DNA of 64,000 bases. Source: an uncultured Pseudomonadota bacterium (lineage in GTDB: Bacteria; Pseudomonadota; Gammaproteobacteria; Burkholderiales; Rhodocyclaceae). The notes beneath the pieces are model-generated. The model searched no databases and was not told the DNA's origin. It saw nothing but the letters and a program-made list of their open reading frames with translations. The stretch is from assembly GCA_903951825.1 (NCBI GenBank), contig CAJBDJ010000049.1, positions 48,961 to 112,960 of the forward strand. Direction: 5' to 3'. Shown one piece after another: positions 17,934 to 26,581 of this stretch. A program made the position numbers and the translations under genes. Numbering within the stretch: the first letter of the stretch is position 1; each line of letters begins with the position of its first letter.

Positions 17934-17962
17934 ATTATAGGTGCCGGGCAAATTCTTGTAAA
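17934..17962 (-). promoter_or_regulatory. Promoter of the tRNA-Ala-Glu-Asp operon
   Basis: On the minus strand a -35 TTTACA (17962-17957) and a perfect -10 TATAAT (17939-17934) are separated by 17 bp. A GC-rich discriminator GCGCCC follows, a feature of stringently controlled stable-RNA promoters. The DksA gene that mediates such control is 1.3 kb away. Confidence 0.85.
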
Positions 17963-17990
17963 CCATTTATTTGGGTTTTCAGGGGGTGCG

Positions 17991-19388
17991 TCAACTTATT
18001 TGAATTAACAATTTATCGAGAACTTTCTCTCGCCCAATAAGTGTCATGATGGCATCGACCGATGGTGTCTGGACTTGGCCTGTGAGAATCACGCGCAGCG
18101 GCATGGCTAGTTTGGGCATCTTTAGCCCGTGGCGGGTTACCGTTTCTTTGAGCAGCGCATTGATGGCACTGGTTTCCCAGGCAACGCTCTTTATTCCCTG
18201 CGCGAAATCGGCAAGTGCTGGGGGAATCTCGTCAGTAAGATATGGCGCGAGTAGCTGCGGGTTGGCGGCGAGCGGCACGTAAAAGACTTCGATGGCATCA
18301 GCGAGGAGGTTGAGCGTGTTGCAACGTTCGACGTAGAGCGCGACGGCTTTTTCCAAGTCAGGGCCCGTATCCGTATTGATGCCGCGCATGGCGAGACGGG
18401 GTTTTACCTTGGCGGCGAGTACGGCGGACGGTAGTTGTTTCATATAGTGCTGGTTGAGCCACAGCAGTTTTTCCGTATTGAACTGGGCAGCCGATGCGGT
18501 AATGTGGTCGAGGTCGAACCATTCGACGAATTGTTCTCGCGAAAATACTTCATCATCGCCATGCGACCAGCCGAGTCGGGCTAAGTAGTTGATTACCGCT
18601 GCGGGGAGGAAGCCGTCATCGTTGTACTGCATTACCGAGACAGCGCCGTGGCGTTTTGACAGCTTGGTGCCATCGTCGCCGAGGATCATCGAGAGATGCG
18701 CGTACTGCGGCACCTCGGCACCCAGAGCATTGAGAATGTTGATTTGTCGTGGCGTATTGTTGATGTGGTCGTCACCACGAATGACGTGGGTGATTCCCAT
18801 ATCCCAATCGTCCACGCAGACGCAAAAATTGTAGGTGGGGGTGCCATCGGCCCGAGCAATGATCAAATCATCGAGCTCGTTATTGGAAATTTCTATACGA
18901 CCCTTAACCTGGTCATCCCAGGCGACTACACCATGCTGCGGGTTTTTGAAGCGGATTACCGGCGGCACATTAGCCGGAGCAAGCGGTAATACCTTGCCCG
19001 TTTCCGGGCGCCAGCGCCCATCGTAACGTGGCTTTTCTTTTTTGATTTCCTGCTCGGCTCGCATTGCGTCGAGTTCCTCGCGCGTTGTGTAGCAATAATA
19101 GGCGCTGCCATCGCCGAGCATTTGCTGAATTACTTCCTGGTAACGCTCGAGGCGCTGCATCTGGTAGAAGGGGCCTTCGTCGTGAGTCAAGCCGAGCCAC
19201 TGCATGCCATCGATGATCGCCTGAACAGCTTCAGGCGTTGATCTAGCCAGGTCGGTATCTTCAATGCGCAGAATAAAAGTGCCGCCATGGCGGCGAGCAT
19301 AGGCCCACGCAAAAAGCGCGGTGCGTGCGCCGCCGATGTGCAGGTAACCAGTCGGGCTGGGGGCGAAACGGGTGCGTACAGGCTTCAT
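17991..19388 (-). CDS. gltX: Glutamate--tRNA ligase
   Basis: Class I synthetase charging tRNA-Glu. The 465-residue product begins [19 protein letters not shown] with the HIGH-type motif HIGG. Later motifs are [15 protein letters not shown] near residue 226 and the KMSKS-type loop KLSKRHG near 260. Cys/Tyr residues near 106-110 ([10 protein letters not shown]) are present but no complete zinc motif is obvious. ATG 19388 matches the family N-terminus, while ATG 19421 would add 11 residues and has no better ribosome binding site. It lies upstream of the tRNA trio that includes tRNA-Glu but is separated from it by that trio's own promoter. Confidence 0.95.
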   Translation of the reverse strand: MKPVRTRFAPSPTGYLHIGGARTALFAWAYARRHGGTFILRIEDTDLARSTPEAVQAIIDGMQWLGLTHDEGPFYQMQRLERYQEVIQQMLGDGSAYYCYTTREELDAMRAEQEIKKEKPRYDGRWRPETGKVLPLAPANVPPVIRFKNPQHGVVAWDDQVKGRIEISNNELDDLIIARADGTPTYNFCVCVDDWDMGITHVIRGDDHINNTPRQINILNALGAEVPQYAHLSMILGDDGTKLSKRHGAVSVMQYNDDGFLPAAVINYLARLGWSHGDDEVFSREQFVEWFDLDHITASAAQFNTEKLLWLNQHYMKQLPSAVLAAKVKPRLAMRGINTDTGPDLEKAVALYVERCNTLNLLADAIEVFYVPLAANPQLLAPYLTDEIPPALADFAQGIKSVAWETSAINALLKETVTRHGLKMPKLAMPLRVILTGQVQTPSVDAIMTLIGREKVLDKLLIQIS

Positions 19389-19439
19389 GGCTGGTTGAGT
19401 TTCTGGAAAATTGAAGGCCATATTCTATCCGAGGCCGGT

Positions 19440-19468
19440 TTGACCAGTCCGATGGCCTATGGTTAAAT
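19440..19468 (+). promoter_or_regulatory. Predicted promoter upstream of tRNA-Val
   Basis: TTGACC (19440-19445), a 17-bp spacer and TTAAAT (19463-19468) lie between the divergent gltX start and tRNA-Val. It would transcribe tRNA-Val and perhaps zapE. Confidence 0.5.
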
Positions 19469-19563
19469 ACTGGCCTTGTTGATTTCGGTCATTCAAGATG
19501 AATCAGGAGGCCACCCACTTGATTCAACGAATTCAGTTCAAAACCACCCAGTTGTCGGCTTTT

Positions 19564-19638
19564 GCGAGCGTAGCTCAGGGGTAGAGCATCGCCTTCACAC
19601 GGCGGGGGTCGGGGGTTCGAAGCCCTCCGCTCGCACCA
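19564..19638 (+). tRNA. tRNA-Val (anticodon CAC)
   Basis: A 75-nt tRNA with encoded CCA and perfect acceptor stem GCGAGCG/CGCTCGC. The anticodon arm TCGCC-TTCACAC-GGCGG gives CAC. The single zapE-side neighbour starts 56 bp downstream. Confidence 0.96.
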
Positions 19639-19694
19639 CTTGCGCGGCCTGTGGCGTAACATTTTCGTTTGTAACCGAGTCGTCGAGTCTTCCC

Positions 19695-20813
19695 ATGCCG
19701 CATCGCAAACTTAATGTTTCTGCCCTGGGGATGATGGAAGCCTATCTAGGGCTTCTATCCACCCGGGGCTATACCGCCGATACCGCTCAACTGCAGGCGG
19801 CCAAGGCGCTACAAAAACTCTACAGCCAACTTTTGGCATTCAAGGTTGATCGCAAGAGTCGTCTCAAGCGTTTGCTTAAAGTGCCGCGCTTGCCCAAGGG
19901 GGTTTATTTTTGGGGTGGGGTGGGGCGCGGCAAGAGTTTTCTCATGGATTGTTTCTACGAATCCATTCCTTACCGGCGCAAGCGGCGCATTCACTTTCAT
20001 GCCTTCATGCAGGAAATTCATCGTGACCTGGATAAATGCCGGGGGGCGGATGATCCCTTGCAGCAGGTTGCCGAGCAGATTTCCCGTCAGACTCGCTTGC
20101 TGTGCTTTGATGAATTTCACGTTTCGGATATCGCCGATGCAATGATTTTGGGTCGTTTGATGGAGGCCTTGTTTGCCCGCGGGGTAATTCTGGTGATGAC
20201 TTCCAATTACCCGCCCGACCGTCTTTATCCCGATGGTCTCCATCGCGAGAGTTTTCTGCCGACGATCGCGATGCTCAACAAGCAACTCGATGTTTTCGAA
20301 GTCGAAGCCGGTGTCGATTATCGGCTTTGTGCCATGGAGCAGATGGAGGTGTATCACGCGCCATCCGATGCGCAGGCTGAGCAGAAAATGCGCGATTACT
20401 TCGCAATGGTGGCTGGTAGCGAGGGTGAGGCGGGTGGTGAGATTGAAGTGCTAGGTCGCAAGATATCGACGCATCGCCGGGGTGGCGGCGTGATTTGGTT
20501 CGATTTTTCGGTACTTTGTGGTCCGCCGCGTTCGCAGAACGATTATTTGGTGATCGCCCGCGATTACCAGACGGTGCTGCTTTCAAAAATTCCGAAAATG
20601 TCGCCGCATCAGGCCTCCGAGGCGCGGCGCTTTACCTGGTTGATCGATGTTTTTTACGATCACAAAGTCAAGCTGATTTTCGCTGCCGATTGCGCGCCGG
20701 AAATGCTTTACACCGAGGGCACGCACGCCAGCGAGTTCGCCCGGACGGTGAGCCGGATTACCGAGATGCGCTCGAAGGAGTATCTCTCCTCGGCACATCT
20801 GATTTTCGGTTAA
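19695..20813 (+). CDS. zapE: Cell division protein ZapE (AFG1-like ATPase)
   Basis: A P-loop ATPase that associates with the Z-ring and destabilises FtsZ polymers, needed under stress and low oxygen in E. coli. In the 372-residue product the Walker A is GGVGRGKS near residue 75, the Walker B LLCFDEFHVSDIADAMIL near 137, and the sensor region MTSNYPPDRLYPDGLHRE near 172. A C-terminal EFARTVSRITEM matches the family. ATG 19695 was chosen because further upstream in-frame codons run through tRNA-Val. Confidence 0.94.
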   Translation: MPHRKLNVSALGMMEAYLGLLSTRGYTADTAQLQAAKALQKLYSQLLAFKVDRKSRLKRLLKVPRLPKGVYFWGGVGRGKSFLMDCFYESIPYRRKRRIHFHAFMQEIHRDLDKCRGADDPLQQVAEQISRQTRLLCFDEFHVSDIADAMILGRLMEALFARGVILVMTSNYPPDRLYPDGLHRESFLPTIAMLNKQLDVFEVEAGVDYRLCAMEQMEVYHAPSDAQAEQKMRDYFAMVAGSEGEAGGEIEVLGRKISTHRRGGGVIWFDFSVLCGPPRSQNDYLVIARDYQTVLLSKIPKMSPHQASEARRFTWLIDVFYDHKVKLIFAADCAPEMLYTEGTHASEFARTVSRITEMRSKEYLSSAHLIFG

Positions 20814-20818
20814 AGCCC

Positions 20819-21622
20819 ATGAAAGTTGCCCTCAAGATACTGTTGGCCGTGAGTTTCGCTCTCTGGGCGGGTTTGCTTGCTGCGCAGGAACTGGAGGTGA
20901 TCGAACTGAAAAGCCGGACGGTCGAGCAGGTAATGCCGGCGCTGCGTCCGTTGCTGGAACCGGGGGCGACGCTTTCGGGGATGAATAACCAGCTTTTTTT
21001 GCGTGCCTCGGTGGGCAATCGTGCGCAGATCAGGCAGGCTCTGGCGGCAATCGACAAGCCGGCGCGTCAGTTGATCATTCGCGTCAGCCAAAATCGCCAA
21101 GTTGATAACAGTCAGCGTGGCGCTACTGCCAGCGGTCAGGTGGTGCTTGGCAGTAACCGGCGGGCCAACGTTGACGCGACGGTCTGGGACAGTCGCAGCG
21201 CCAGTCGTGACAGCGTCGGACAAATGGTACGCACGATTGAAGGCGGGCAGGCTTACATTGAGGTGGGTCGGACGTTGCCGGTGCCGATGCGCCAAGTCAT
21301 CATCGGCCCGGGGGGCGCTGTCATCAATGAAACGACTGCTTATCGGGATATTGGCCAAGGTTTTTACGCCGTACCGCGACTCAACGGTAATCGGGTAACG
21401 CTCGATATCAGTCAGAAGGCCGACCGTGCCGATAGCTATGGCCATGGAGGCAGCACCACGCAGCGGCTGTCGACGACGGTTTCCGGGTCATTGGGCGAGT
21501 GGATTGAACTCGGCGGTACTGGTCAGCAATTAGAGGATAGTCGAAGCGGTAGTCTGAATCTGTCGACGCGTGATCTACGTGGTCAACGCTCCATCTGGCT
21601 CAAGGTCGAAGAAGTCGATTGA
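20819..21622 (+). CDS. Exported secretin-N-domain-like protein
   Basis: A 267-residue protein with a signal peptide (hydrophobic residues 4-20, ending LLAAQ). It is followed by a segment like the N1/NolW domain of secretins: ELKSRTVEQVMPALRPLLEP, then a FLRAS strand and IRQALAAIDKPARQLIIRVS. The C-terminal half (about 130-267) is beta-rich but has no recognisable pore-forming secretin domain, so it is not a complete secretin. No pilus or secretion genes are nearby. It starts 5 bp after zapE and is probably cotranscribed. Function unknown. Confidence 0.7.
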   Translation: MKVALKILLAVSFALWAGLLAAQELEVIELKSRTVEQVMPALRPLLEPGATLSGMNNQLFLRASVGNRAQIRQALAAIDKPARQLIIRVSQNRQVDNSQRGATASGQVVLGSNRRANVDATVWDSRSASRDSVGQMVRTIEGGQAYIEVGRTLPVPMRQVIIGPGGAVINETTAYRDIGQGFYAVPRLNGNRVTLDISQKADRADSYGHGGSTTQRLSTTVSGSLGEWIELGGTGQQLEDSRSGSLNLSTRDLRGQRSIWLKVEEVD

Positions 21623-21737
21623 CTGCTTCTTGAGCATGGTTTGCGCTGGCAAACTTCAGACGGATCAGGCTGCAAAGGCAGGCGAAGCCGGTAATTATTC
21701 TCCTCAATCAAGTGTCCCGAGTTCGTTGAAATAAGCG

Positions 21738-21765
21738 TTGACCGCTTTGTGCGTTTGTCTACAAT
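21738..21765 (+). promoter_or_regulatory. Promoter of the beta-oxidation operon
   Basis: A -35 TTGACC (21738-21743) and -10 TACAAT (21760-21765) are separated by 16 bp and lie 54 bp before the start of the first gene. No operator could be assigned with confidence. Confidence 0.7.
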
Positions 21766-21818
21766 TCATACGTTCGTTTTAATTCGGCGGAGTGGTAGAG
21801 AAACCAAAGGAGAGTCGC

Positions 21819-24218
21819 TTGGACAAACTAATCGTCAGAAAAGCTGCTGTGCTGGGAGCCGGTGTGATGGGGGCGCAGATTGCTGCGCACCTTGCCAATG
21901 CCAATGTGCCGGTCGTGTTGTTCGACCTGGCGGCGCCAGAGGGGGACAAGAATGGCATTGTCAGGAAGGCGCTTGACGGCTTGCGGAAGTTGGATCCGCC
22001 GCCGCTGGCCAACTCGGGCAAGCTGAAATTCATTGATGCCGCCAACTATGACGAGCATTTGCCTTTGCTGGCTGGGTGCGATCTGGTCATCGAAGCGATT
22101 GCCGAGCGCATCGACTGGAAGAACGATCTCTACGCAAAAATTGCCCCGTTTTTGTCACCGACTGCAATCGTTGCCTCGAACACCTCGGGTTTGTCGATGA
22201 ATGCCTTGGCGCAGGGTTTGCCCGAGGCGGTGCGGGCGCGTTTTTGCGGCATCCATTTTTTCAACCCGCCGCGTTACATGCATCTGGTTGAAATTATCGG
22301 CACCCAAAACACCGCCTCCACGACGCTCGATGCGCTGGAGACTTGGCTCACGTCGCGCCTCGGCAAAGGGGTTATTCGTGCGTTGGATACACCGAATTTT
22401 GTTGCCAACCGGATTGGCGTTTTTTCCATTTTGGCGGTCATGCACCATACCGCCGCCTTTGGCCTCGGCTTCGATGAGGTTGATGCGCTGACCGGCCCAA
22501 AAATCGGTCGCCCGAAGAGCGCGACTTATCGCACTGCCGATGTCGTCGGCCTCGATACCTTGGCGCATGTCGTGAAAACCATGCAGGACACGCTGCCTGA
22601 CGATCCGTGGCATGGTTATTTCAAAACTCCGGCATGGCTGGCCGCGCTGATTGCGCAAGGGGCGCTCGGGCAAAAAACCCGTTGCGGCATTTTCAGAAAG
22701 CAGGGGAAGGAAATCCAGGTACTCGATCTGGCCCGGCAGGATTACCGCACGGCGGCTGGCGAAGTCGCCGAGGAGGTCGGAGCTATTTTGAAGATCAAGA
22801 ATCCTGCTGAAAAATTTGCTGCCCTGCGCGCCTCGTCTCATCCGCAGGCGCAATTTCTGTGGGCTATTTTCCGCGATATTTTCCATTACGCCGCCGTGCA
22901 ACTGGAGAATATTGCCGACAATGCCCGCGATCTTGACCTTGCCATGCGTTGGGGTTTTGGCTGGACACAAGGCCCGTTTGAAACCTGGCAGGCCGCCGGC
23001 TGGATCGCTACGGCGCAGGCAGTGGTTGCCGACATTGCCGCCGGCAAGGCAATGAGCGCGACGCCACTGCCCGTCTGGGCGCTGGAAGGTGGGCGAACCG
23101 GCGTACATGGTCCGCAAGGCTCTTACTCGGCGAGCAAAAAAGCCGACATGGCGCGCTCGGCCTTGCCCGTTTATCGGCGTCAGCTTTTTCCCGAACGCGT
23201 GCTTGGCGAAATGGTTTCCTTGCCGGCGCAAAGCGGTGAAACGCTTTATGAAAACGAGGGTGTTCGTCTTTGGCGATTGACGGCGGTCGACGCCGGAATT
23301 GGCATTATTTCTTTCAAATCGAAAATGCACACCATCGGCAATGAAGTGCTCGACGGCGTCATTGCTGCCATTCGTCAGGCCGAGCAGACGCTCGACGGCG
23401 TTGTCATCTGGCACGAAGCGCCGTTTGCCGTCGGCGCCAATCTCCAGCAAGTCGGCGAAGCCTGCGCCGCCGGGCAATTTGATTTGCTGGAACAAACAGT
23501 CGAGAAGTTCCAGCGTGCGTCACAGACACTGAAATATGCGCAGGTACCCACCGTCGCTGCGGTGCAGGGCATGGCGCTGGGGGGCGGCTGTGAGTTTGTA
23601 ATGCACGCCAGCAAGCGTGTTCTGGCGCTGGAGAGTTATGTCGGCCTGGTCGAAGCCGGGGTCGGTTTGATTCCTGCCGGTGGTGGCTGCAAGGAGTTTG
23701 CCGTGCGCGCAGCCGAGTGGGCGGCGCAATCGGCGACACCGGGGGAGGTGTTCAATTATCTGCAGCCGGTGTTCATGACCATTGCCATGGCCAAGGTGGC
23801 CAAAAGTGCTGCCGAGGCGGTGGATTTGGGTTTTGCCAGAACCTCCGACAGCCTTCTCTTCAACGCCAACGAGCTGCTTTTTGTTGCGATCCAGGAGGCG
23901 CGCGCCCTGGCGGCTGCCGGTTACGCGCCGCCACCGATGGCGCGCGACGTTCCGGTGGCGGGCAAAAATGGCATCGCCACCTTCGAGATGATGCTGATCA
24001 ATATGAAAGAGGGAGGCATGATTTCCGCTCACGATTACAGGGTGGCCAAATCGGCCGCCATCGCCCTCTGCGGGGGTGAAATCGAAAGCGGTAGCCGGGT
24101 TGACGAGGAATGGCTATTGACCGTTGAGCGGCGGCTTTTCATCGATCTCCTGAAAACCCCAGAAACGCAGGCCCGGATCAAGCACATGCTCGATACCGGC
24201 AAGCCACTCCGCAACTGA
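21819..24218 (+). CDS. 3-hydroxyacyl-CoA dehydrogenase/enoyl-CoA hydratase fusion (FadN type)
   Basis: A bifunctional beta-oxidation enzyme of 799 residues. The dehydrogenase comes first: Rossmann motif VLGAGVMGAQIAAHLANA near residue 10, VIEAIAERIDWK, and SNTSGLSMNAL. The crotonase domain comes last, near 480-700, with the oxyanion-hole segments HEAPFAVGANL and ALGGGCEFVMHA. This order is the reverse of E. coli FadB and matches FadN of Bacillus. TTG 21819 is chosen because AAAGGAGAG lies 6 bp upstream and it begins MDKLIVRKAAVLG. GTG 21792 would lack such a site. First gene of the operon. Confidence 0.92.
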   Translation: MDKLIVRKAAVLGAGVMGAQIAAHLANANVPVVLFDLAAPEGDKNGIVRKALDGLRKLDPPPLANSGKLKFIDAANYDEHLPLLAGCDLVIEAIAERIDWKNDLYAKIAPFLSPTAIVASNTSGLSMNALAQGLPEAVRARFCGIHFFNPPRYMHLVEIIGTQNTASTTLDALETWLTSRLGKGVIRALDTPNFVANRIGVFSILAVMHHTAAFGLGFDEVDALTGPKIGRPKSATYRTADVVGLDTLAHVVKTMQDTLPDDPWHGYFKTPAWLAALIAQGALGQKTRCGIFRKQGKEIQVLDLARQDYRTAAGEVAEEVGAILKIKNPAEKFAALRASSHPQAQFLWAIFRDIFHYAAVQLENIADNARDLDLAMRWGFGWTQGPFETWQAAGWIATAQAVVADIAAGKAMSATPLPVWALEGGRTGVHGPQGSYSASKKADMARSALPVYRRQLFPERVLGEMVSLPAQSGETLYENEGVRLWRLTAVDAGIGIISFKSKMHTIGNEVLDGVIAAIRQAEQTLDGVVIWHEAPFAVGANLQQVGEACAAGQFDLLEQTVEKFQRASQTLKYAQVPTVAAVQGMALGGGCEFVMHASKRVLALESYVGLVEAGVGLIPAGGGCKEFAVRAAEWAAQSATPGEVFNYLQPVFMTIAMAKVAKSAAEAVDLGFARTSDSLLFNANELLFVAIQEARALAAAGYAPPPMARDVPVAGKNGIATFEMMLINMKEGGMISAHDYRVAKSAAIALCGGEIESGSRVDEEWLLTVERRLFIDLLKTPETQARIKHMLDTGKPLRN

Positions 24219-24239
24219 TCGGGTCGAGGAAATCACACC

Positions 24240-25439
24240 ATGAGCAAACAAATTCAGGATGCCTACATCGTCGCTGCGACCCGTCTGCCGGTATCCAGGC
24301 GCAATGGCATGTTCAAGAACGTGCGGCCGGACGACATGCTGGCGGCGGTCATCAAATCGCTGGTTGAACGAGTGCCGGGTATGGATCCGGCGCTGATCGG
24401 CGACGTGATTGTCGGTTGCGCCATGCCGGAAGCCGAGCAGGGCATGAATGTCGCCCGTATTGGCCTGCTGCTCGCCGGGTTGCCGAATACCGTGCCGGGG
24501 ATGACGATCAACCGCTTTTGTTCCTCCGGCGTGCAGGCGGTGGCCGATGCCGCCAACCAGATCCGCCTCGGCCTGGCTGATGTCATGATCGCCGGCGGTA
24601 CCGAGTCGATGTCGGTCATGCCGCAGATAATGGGCAACAAGCTATCGATGAACCCGGCTATTTTCGCCAGGGATGAAAATCTCGGCATTGCCTACGGCAT
24701 GGGACTGACCGCTGAAAAAGTCGCCAATCAATGGAAAATCAGCCGTGAAGCGCAGGACACCTTTGCGCTTGCCTCTCATCAAAAAGCCTGCGCCGCCATT
24801 GCCGCCGGGCATTTCAAGGCGGAAACGACGGCCTACGCCCTGCGCGAAAGCCTGCCCGACCTCGGGACTGGCGAGATCAGAATTCGCGAGCGCCTGGCCG
24901 AGATTGATGAAGGTCCGCGTGCCGATTCGAGCCTCGCCAATCTCGCCAAACTAAAGCCGGTGTTTCACGCCCGCGGCTCGGTGACGGCCGGTAATTCCTC
25001 ACAGATGTCCGACGGGGCGGCGGCGGTGATGCTGGTTTCCGAAAAAATCCTGCGCCAGCACAATCTGCAGCCCTTGGCGCGTTTTGCCGCTTACGCGGTC
25101 GCCGGAGTGGCGCCGGAAATCATGGGTATCGGGCCGATTGCGGCGATTCCCAAAGTGCTCAAAGCGGCCGGCATTGCGCAGGATCAACTGGACTGGATTG
25201 AACTCAACGAAGCCTTTGCCGCGCAATCGATCGCCGTCATTCAGGAACTCGGCCTTGATCCCGACAAGGTCAATCCGCTCGGTGGCGCGATTGCCCTCGG
25301 CCATCCGCTCGGCGCCACCGGCGCCATCCGCATGGCGACATTGGTTCACGGCCTGCAACGCAGCGGCGGACGTTATGGCATGGTCAGCATGTGCATCGGC
25401 ACGGGCATGGGAGCGGCCGGGATTATCGAGCGGCTCTGA
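24240..25439 (+). CDS. fadA: Acetyl-CoA acyltransferase (thiolase, FadA type)
   Basis: Catalyses thiolytic cleavage of 3-ketoacyl-CoA, the last step of beta-oxidation. In the 399-residue product the nucleophilic Cys lies in NRFCSSGVQAVADA near residue 91, the NEAF motif near 320, the catalytic His in GHPLGATG near 351, and the second Cys in CIGTGMGA near 384. The spacing to the upstream dehydrogenase/hydratase gene is 21 bp. The pair would form the trifunctional-type complex. Confidence 0.94.
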   Translation: MSKQIQDAYIVAATRLPVSRRNGMFKNVRPDDMLAAVIKSLVERVPGMDPALIGDVIVGCAMPEAEQGMNVARIGLLLAGLPNTVPGMTINRFCSSGVQAVADAANQIRLGLADVMIAGGTESMSVMPQIMGNKLSMNPAIFARDENLGIAYGMGLTAEKVANQWKISREAQDTFALASHQKACAAIAAGHFKAETTAYALRESLPDLGTGEIRIRERLAEIDEGPRADSSLANLAKLKPVFHARGSVTAGNSSQMSDGAAAVMLVSEKILRQHNLQPLARFAAYAVAGVAPEIMGIGPIAAIPKVLKAAGIAQDQLDWIELNEAFAAQSIAVIQELGLDPDKVNPLGGAIALGHPLGATGAIRMATLVHGLQRSGGRYGMVSMCIGTGMGAAGIIERL

Positions 25440-25472
25440 CGGTCTCGTGCCAAAAATGCCTGAATTTTCAGC

Positions 25473-25985
25473 ATGAAGCCTGCCTGGCTCGCCCAGCTTT
25501 CTCCCGCCTGGCGGGCGCGCGCCGTCAAATTGGGGTTCAACCTGCATCCTGCCTTTCGCGGTACCGGCGGGCGGGTTGTGCATGTTGCCAGTGATTTGCG
25601 GCAGATACGGATCCGCCTGCCGCTGAGCTGGAAGACGAAAAACATTGTTGGCTCTTTGTACGGCGGCTCGCTGTTTGCGATTACCGATGGTGCACATCCG
25701 ATGATGTTGATGGCGGCACTCGGTGACAGTTATATCGTTTGGGACAAGGCGGCTGCCATTCGTTACCGCAAACCCGGCTGGTCGACGCTTTACGCGGATT
25801 TTGTCTTGAGCGATGACGAGCTTCTCGAAATCCGCTTCGAATTGGCCAAATGCCCCGAGCTTGAGCGAACCTATCTGGTCGAATTAAAAGATAAACACGG
25901 TATCGTCCATGCCGAAGTTGAGCGCACGGTTTATATTGCTGAAAAAACCTATTACCGACAAAAGAACGGTGGAGGAGACAAATGA
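25473..25985 (+). CDS. DUF4442 hotdog-fold protein
   Basis: A 170-residue protein of the DUF4442 family, a hotdog-fold group related to acyl-CoA thioesterases. Recognisable features are a Trp/Arg-rich N-terminus, the helix-strand NIVGSLYGGSLFAITDGAHP (residues 52-71) in the position of the hotdog helix, and a strand-rich C-terminus. Its operon with beta-oxidation genes suggests activity on acyl-CoA, such as thioester release, but activity cannot be read from sequence. It overlaps the next start by 4 bp (ATGA). Confidence 0.82.
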   Translation: MKPAWLAQLSPAWRARAVKLGFNLHPAFRGTGGRVVHVASDLRQIRIRLPLSWKTKNIVGSLYGGSLFAITDGAHPMMLMAALGDSYIVWDKAAAIRYRKPGWSTLYADFVLSDDELLEIRFELAKCPELERTYLVELKDKHGIVHAEVERTVYIAEKTYYRQKNGGGDK

Positions 25986-26557
25986 TTTTATCAAGACCAT
26001 GGCGGTGTGCCGCCCTTGTCGCAGCCTTGCTTACCCTGTCGGCTGTCCATGCTGCCGAAGTCGCCGGTATTAAAGTGGACGACAAACTGCGTGTCGGCAA
26101 TAGCGAATTGCTGCTTAACGGTGCCGGCCTGCGCAGCAAACTGTTCATCAAGGTCTATGTGGGCGCCTTGTATGCCGGACAAAAAGTCAGCTCAGCGGCG
26201 GCGATCATTGACAGTCCGCAAATGCGCCGGATGTCGCTGCGCCTGATGCGCGATATTGATTCGGATTCGTTGTATGCCGCGCTCGATGACGGCCTCAAAA
26301 ACAACCACACGCCGACTGAACTGGCGGCGATGAAGGCGTCGACTGACAAGCTGGGCGAGATCATGAAAGCCATCGGCAAAGGCCGTGAAGGTGACACCAT
26401 TACTCTCGATTTTGTCGCCGATGAGGTGATTGTCGGGGTGAACGGCGAAGCGCGCGGCAAGGTCGTCGGCGCAGGCTTCCCGAAAGCCCTGCTCAAGGTC
26501 TGGATCGGCGAGCAACCGGTGGACGCCTCGCTGAAGAAGGCGCTGCTGGGTGGCTAG
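25982..26557 (+). CDS. Exported chalcone-isomerase-like protein
   Basis: A 191-residue protein with a signal peptide (residues 1-24, cleavage after VHAA). The following domain resembles the bacterial chalcone-isomerase-like family: LLLNGAGLRSKLFIKVYVGALYA near residues 40-62, MRRMSLRLMRDIDSD, and a C-terminal KALLKVWIGEQPVD. Plant relatives isomerise chalcones, while fatty-acid-binding members of the fold are also known, which would suit this operon (inference). It is presumably periplasmic, which is odd for a beta-oxidation operon. Confidence 0.85.
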   Translation: MILSRPWRCAALVAALLTLSAVHAAEVAGIKVDDKLRVGNSELLLNGAGLRSKLFIKVYVGALYAGQKVSSAAAIIDSPQMRRMSLRLMRDIDSDSLYAALDDGLKNNHTPTELAAMKASTDKLGEIMKAIGKGREGDTITLDFVADEVIVGVNGEARGKVVGAGFPKALLKVWIGEQPVDASLKKALLGG

Positions 26558-26581
26558 TGAAGTCAATTGGAGGAGACATCA

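Noticed and set aside
22155..23495. Long open frame antisense to the FadN-type gene (about 446 codons)
   Set aside because: It gives no recognisable protein and is a codon-phase shadow of a GC-rich coding strand, as are several other long antisense frames in the window.
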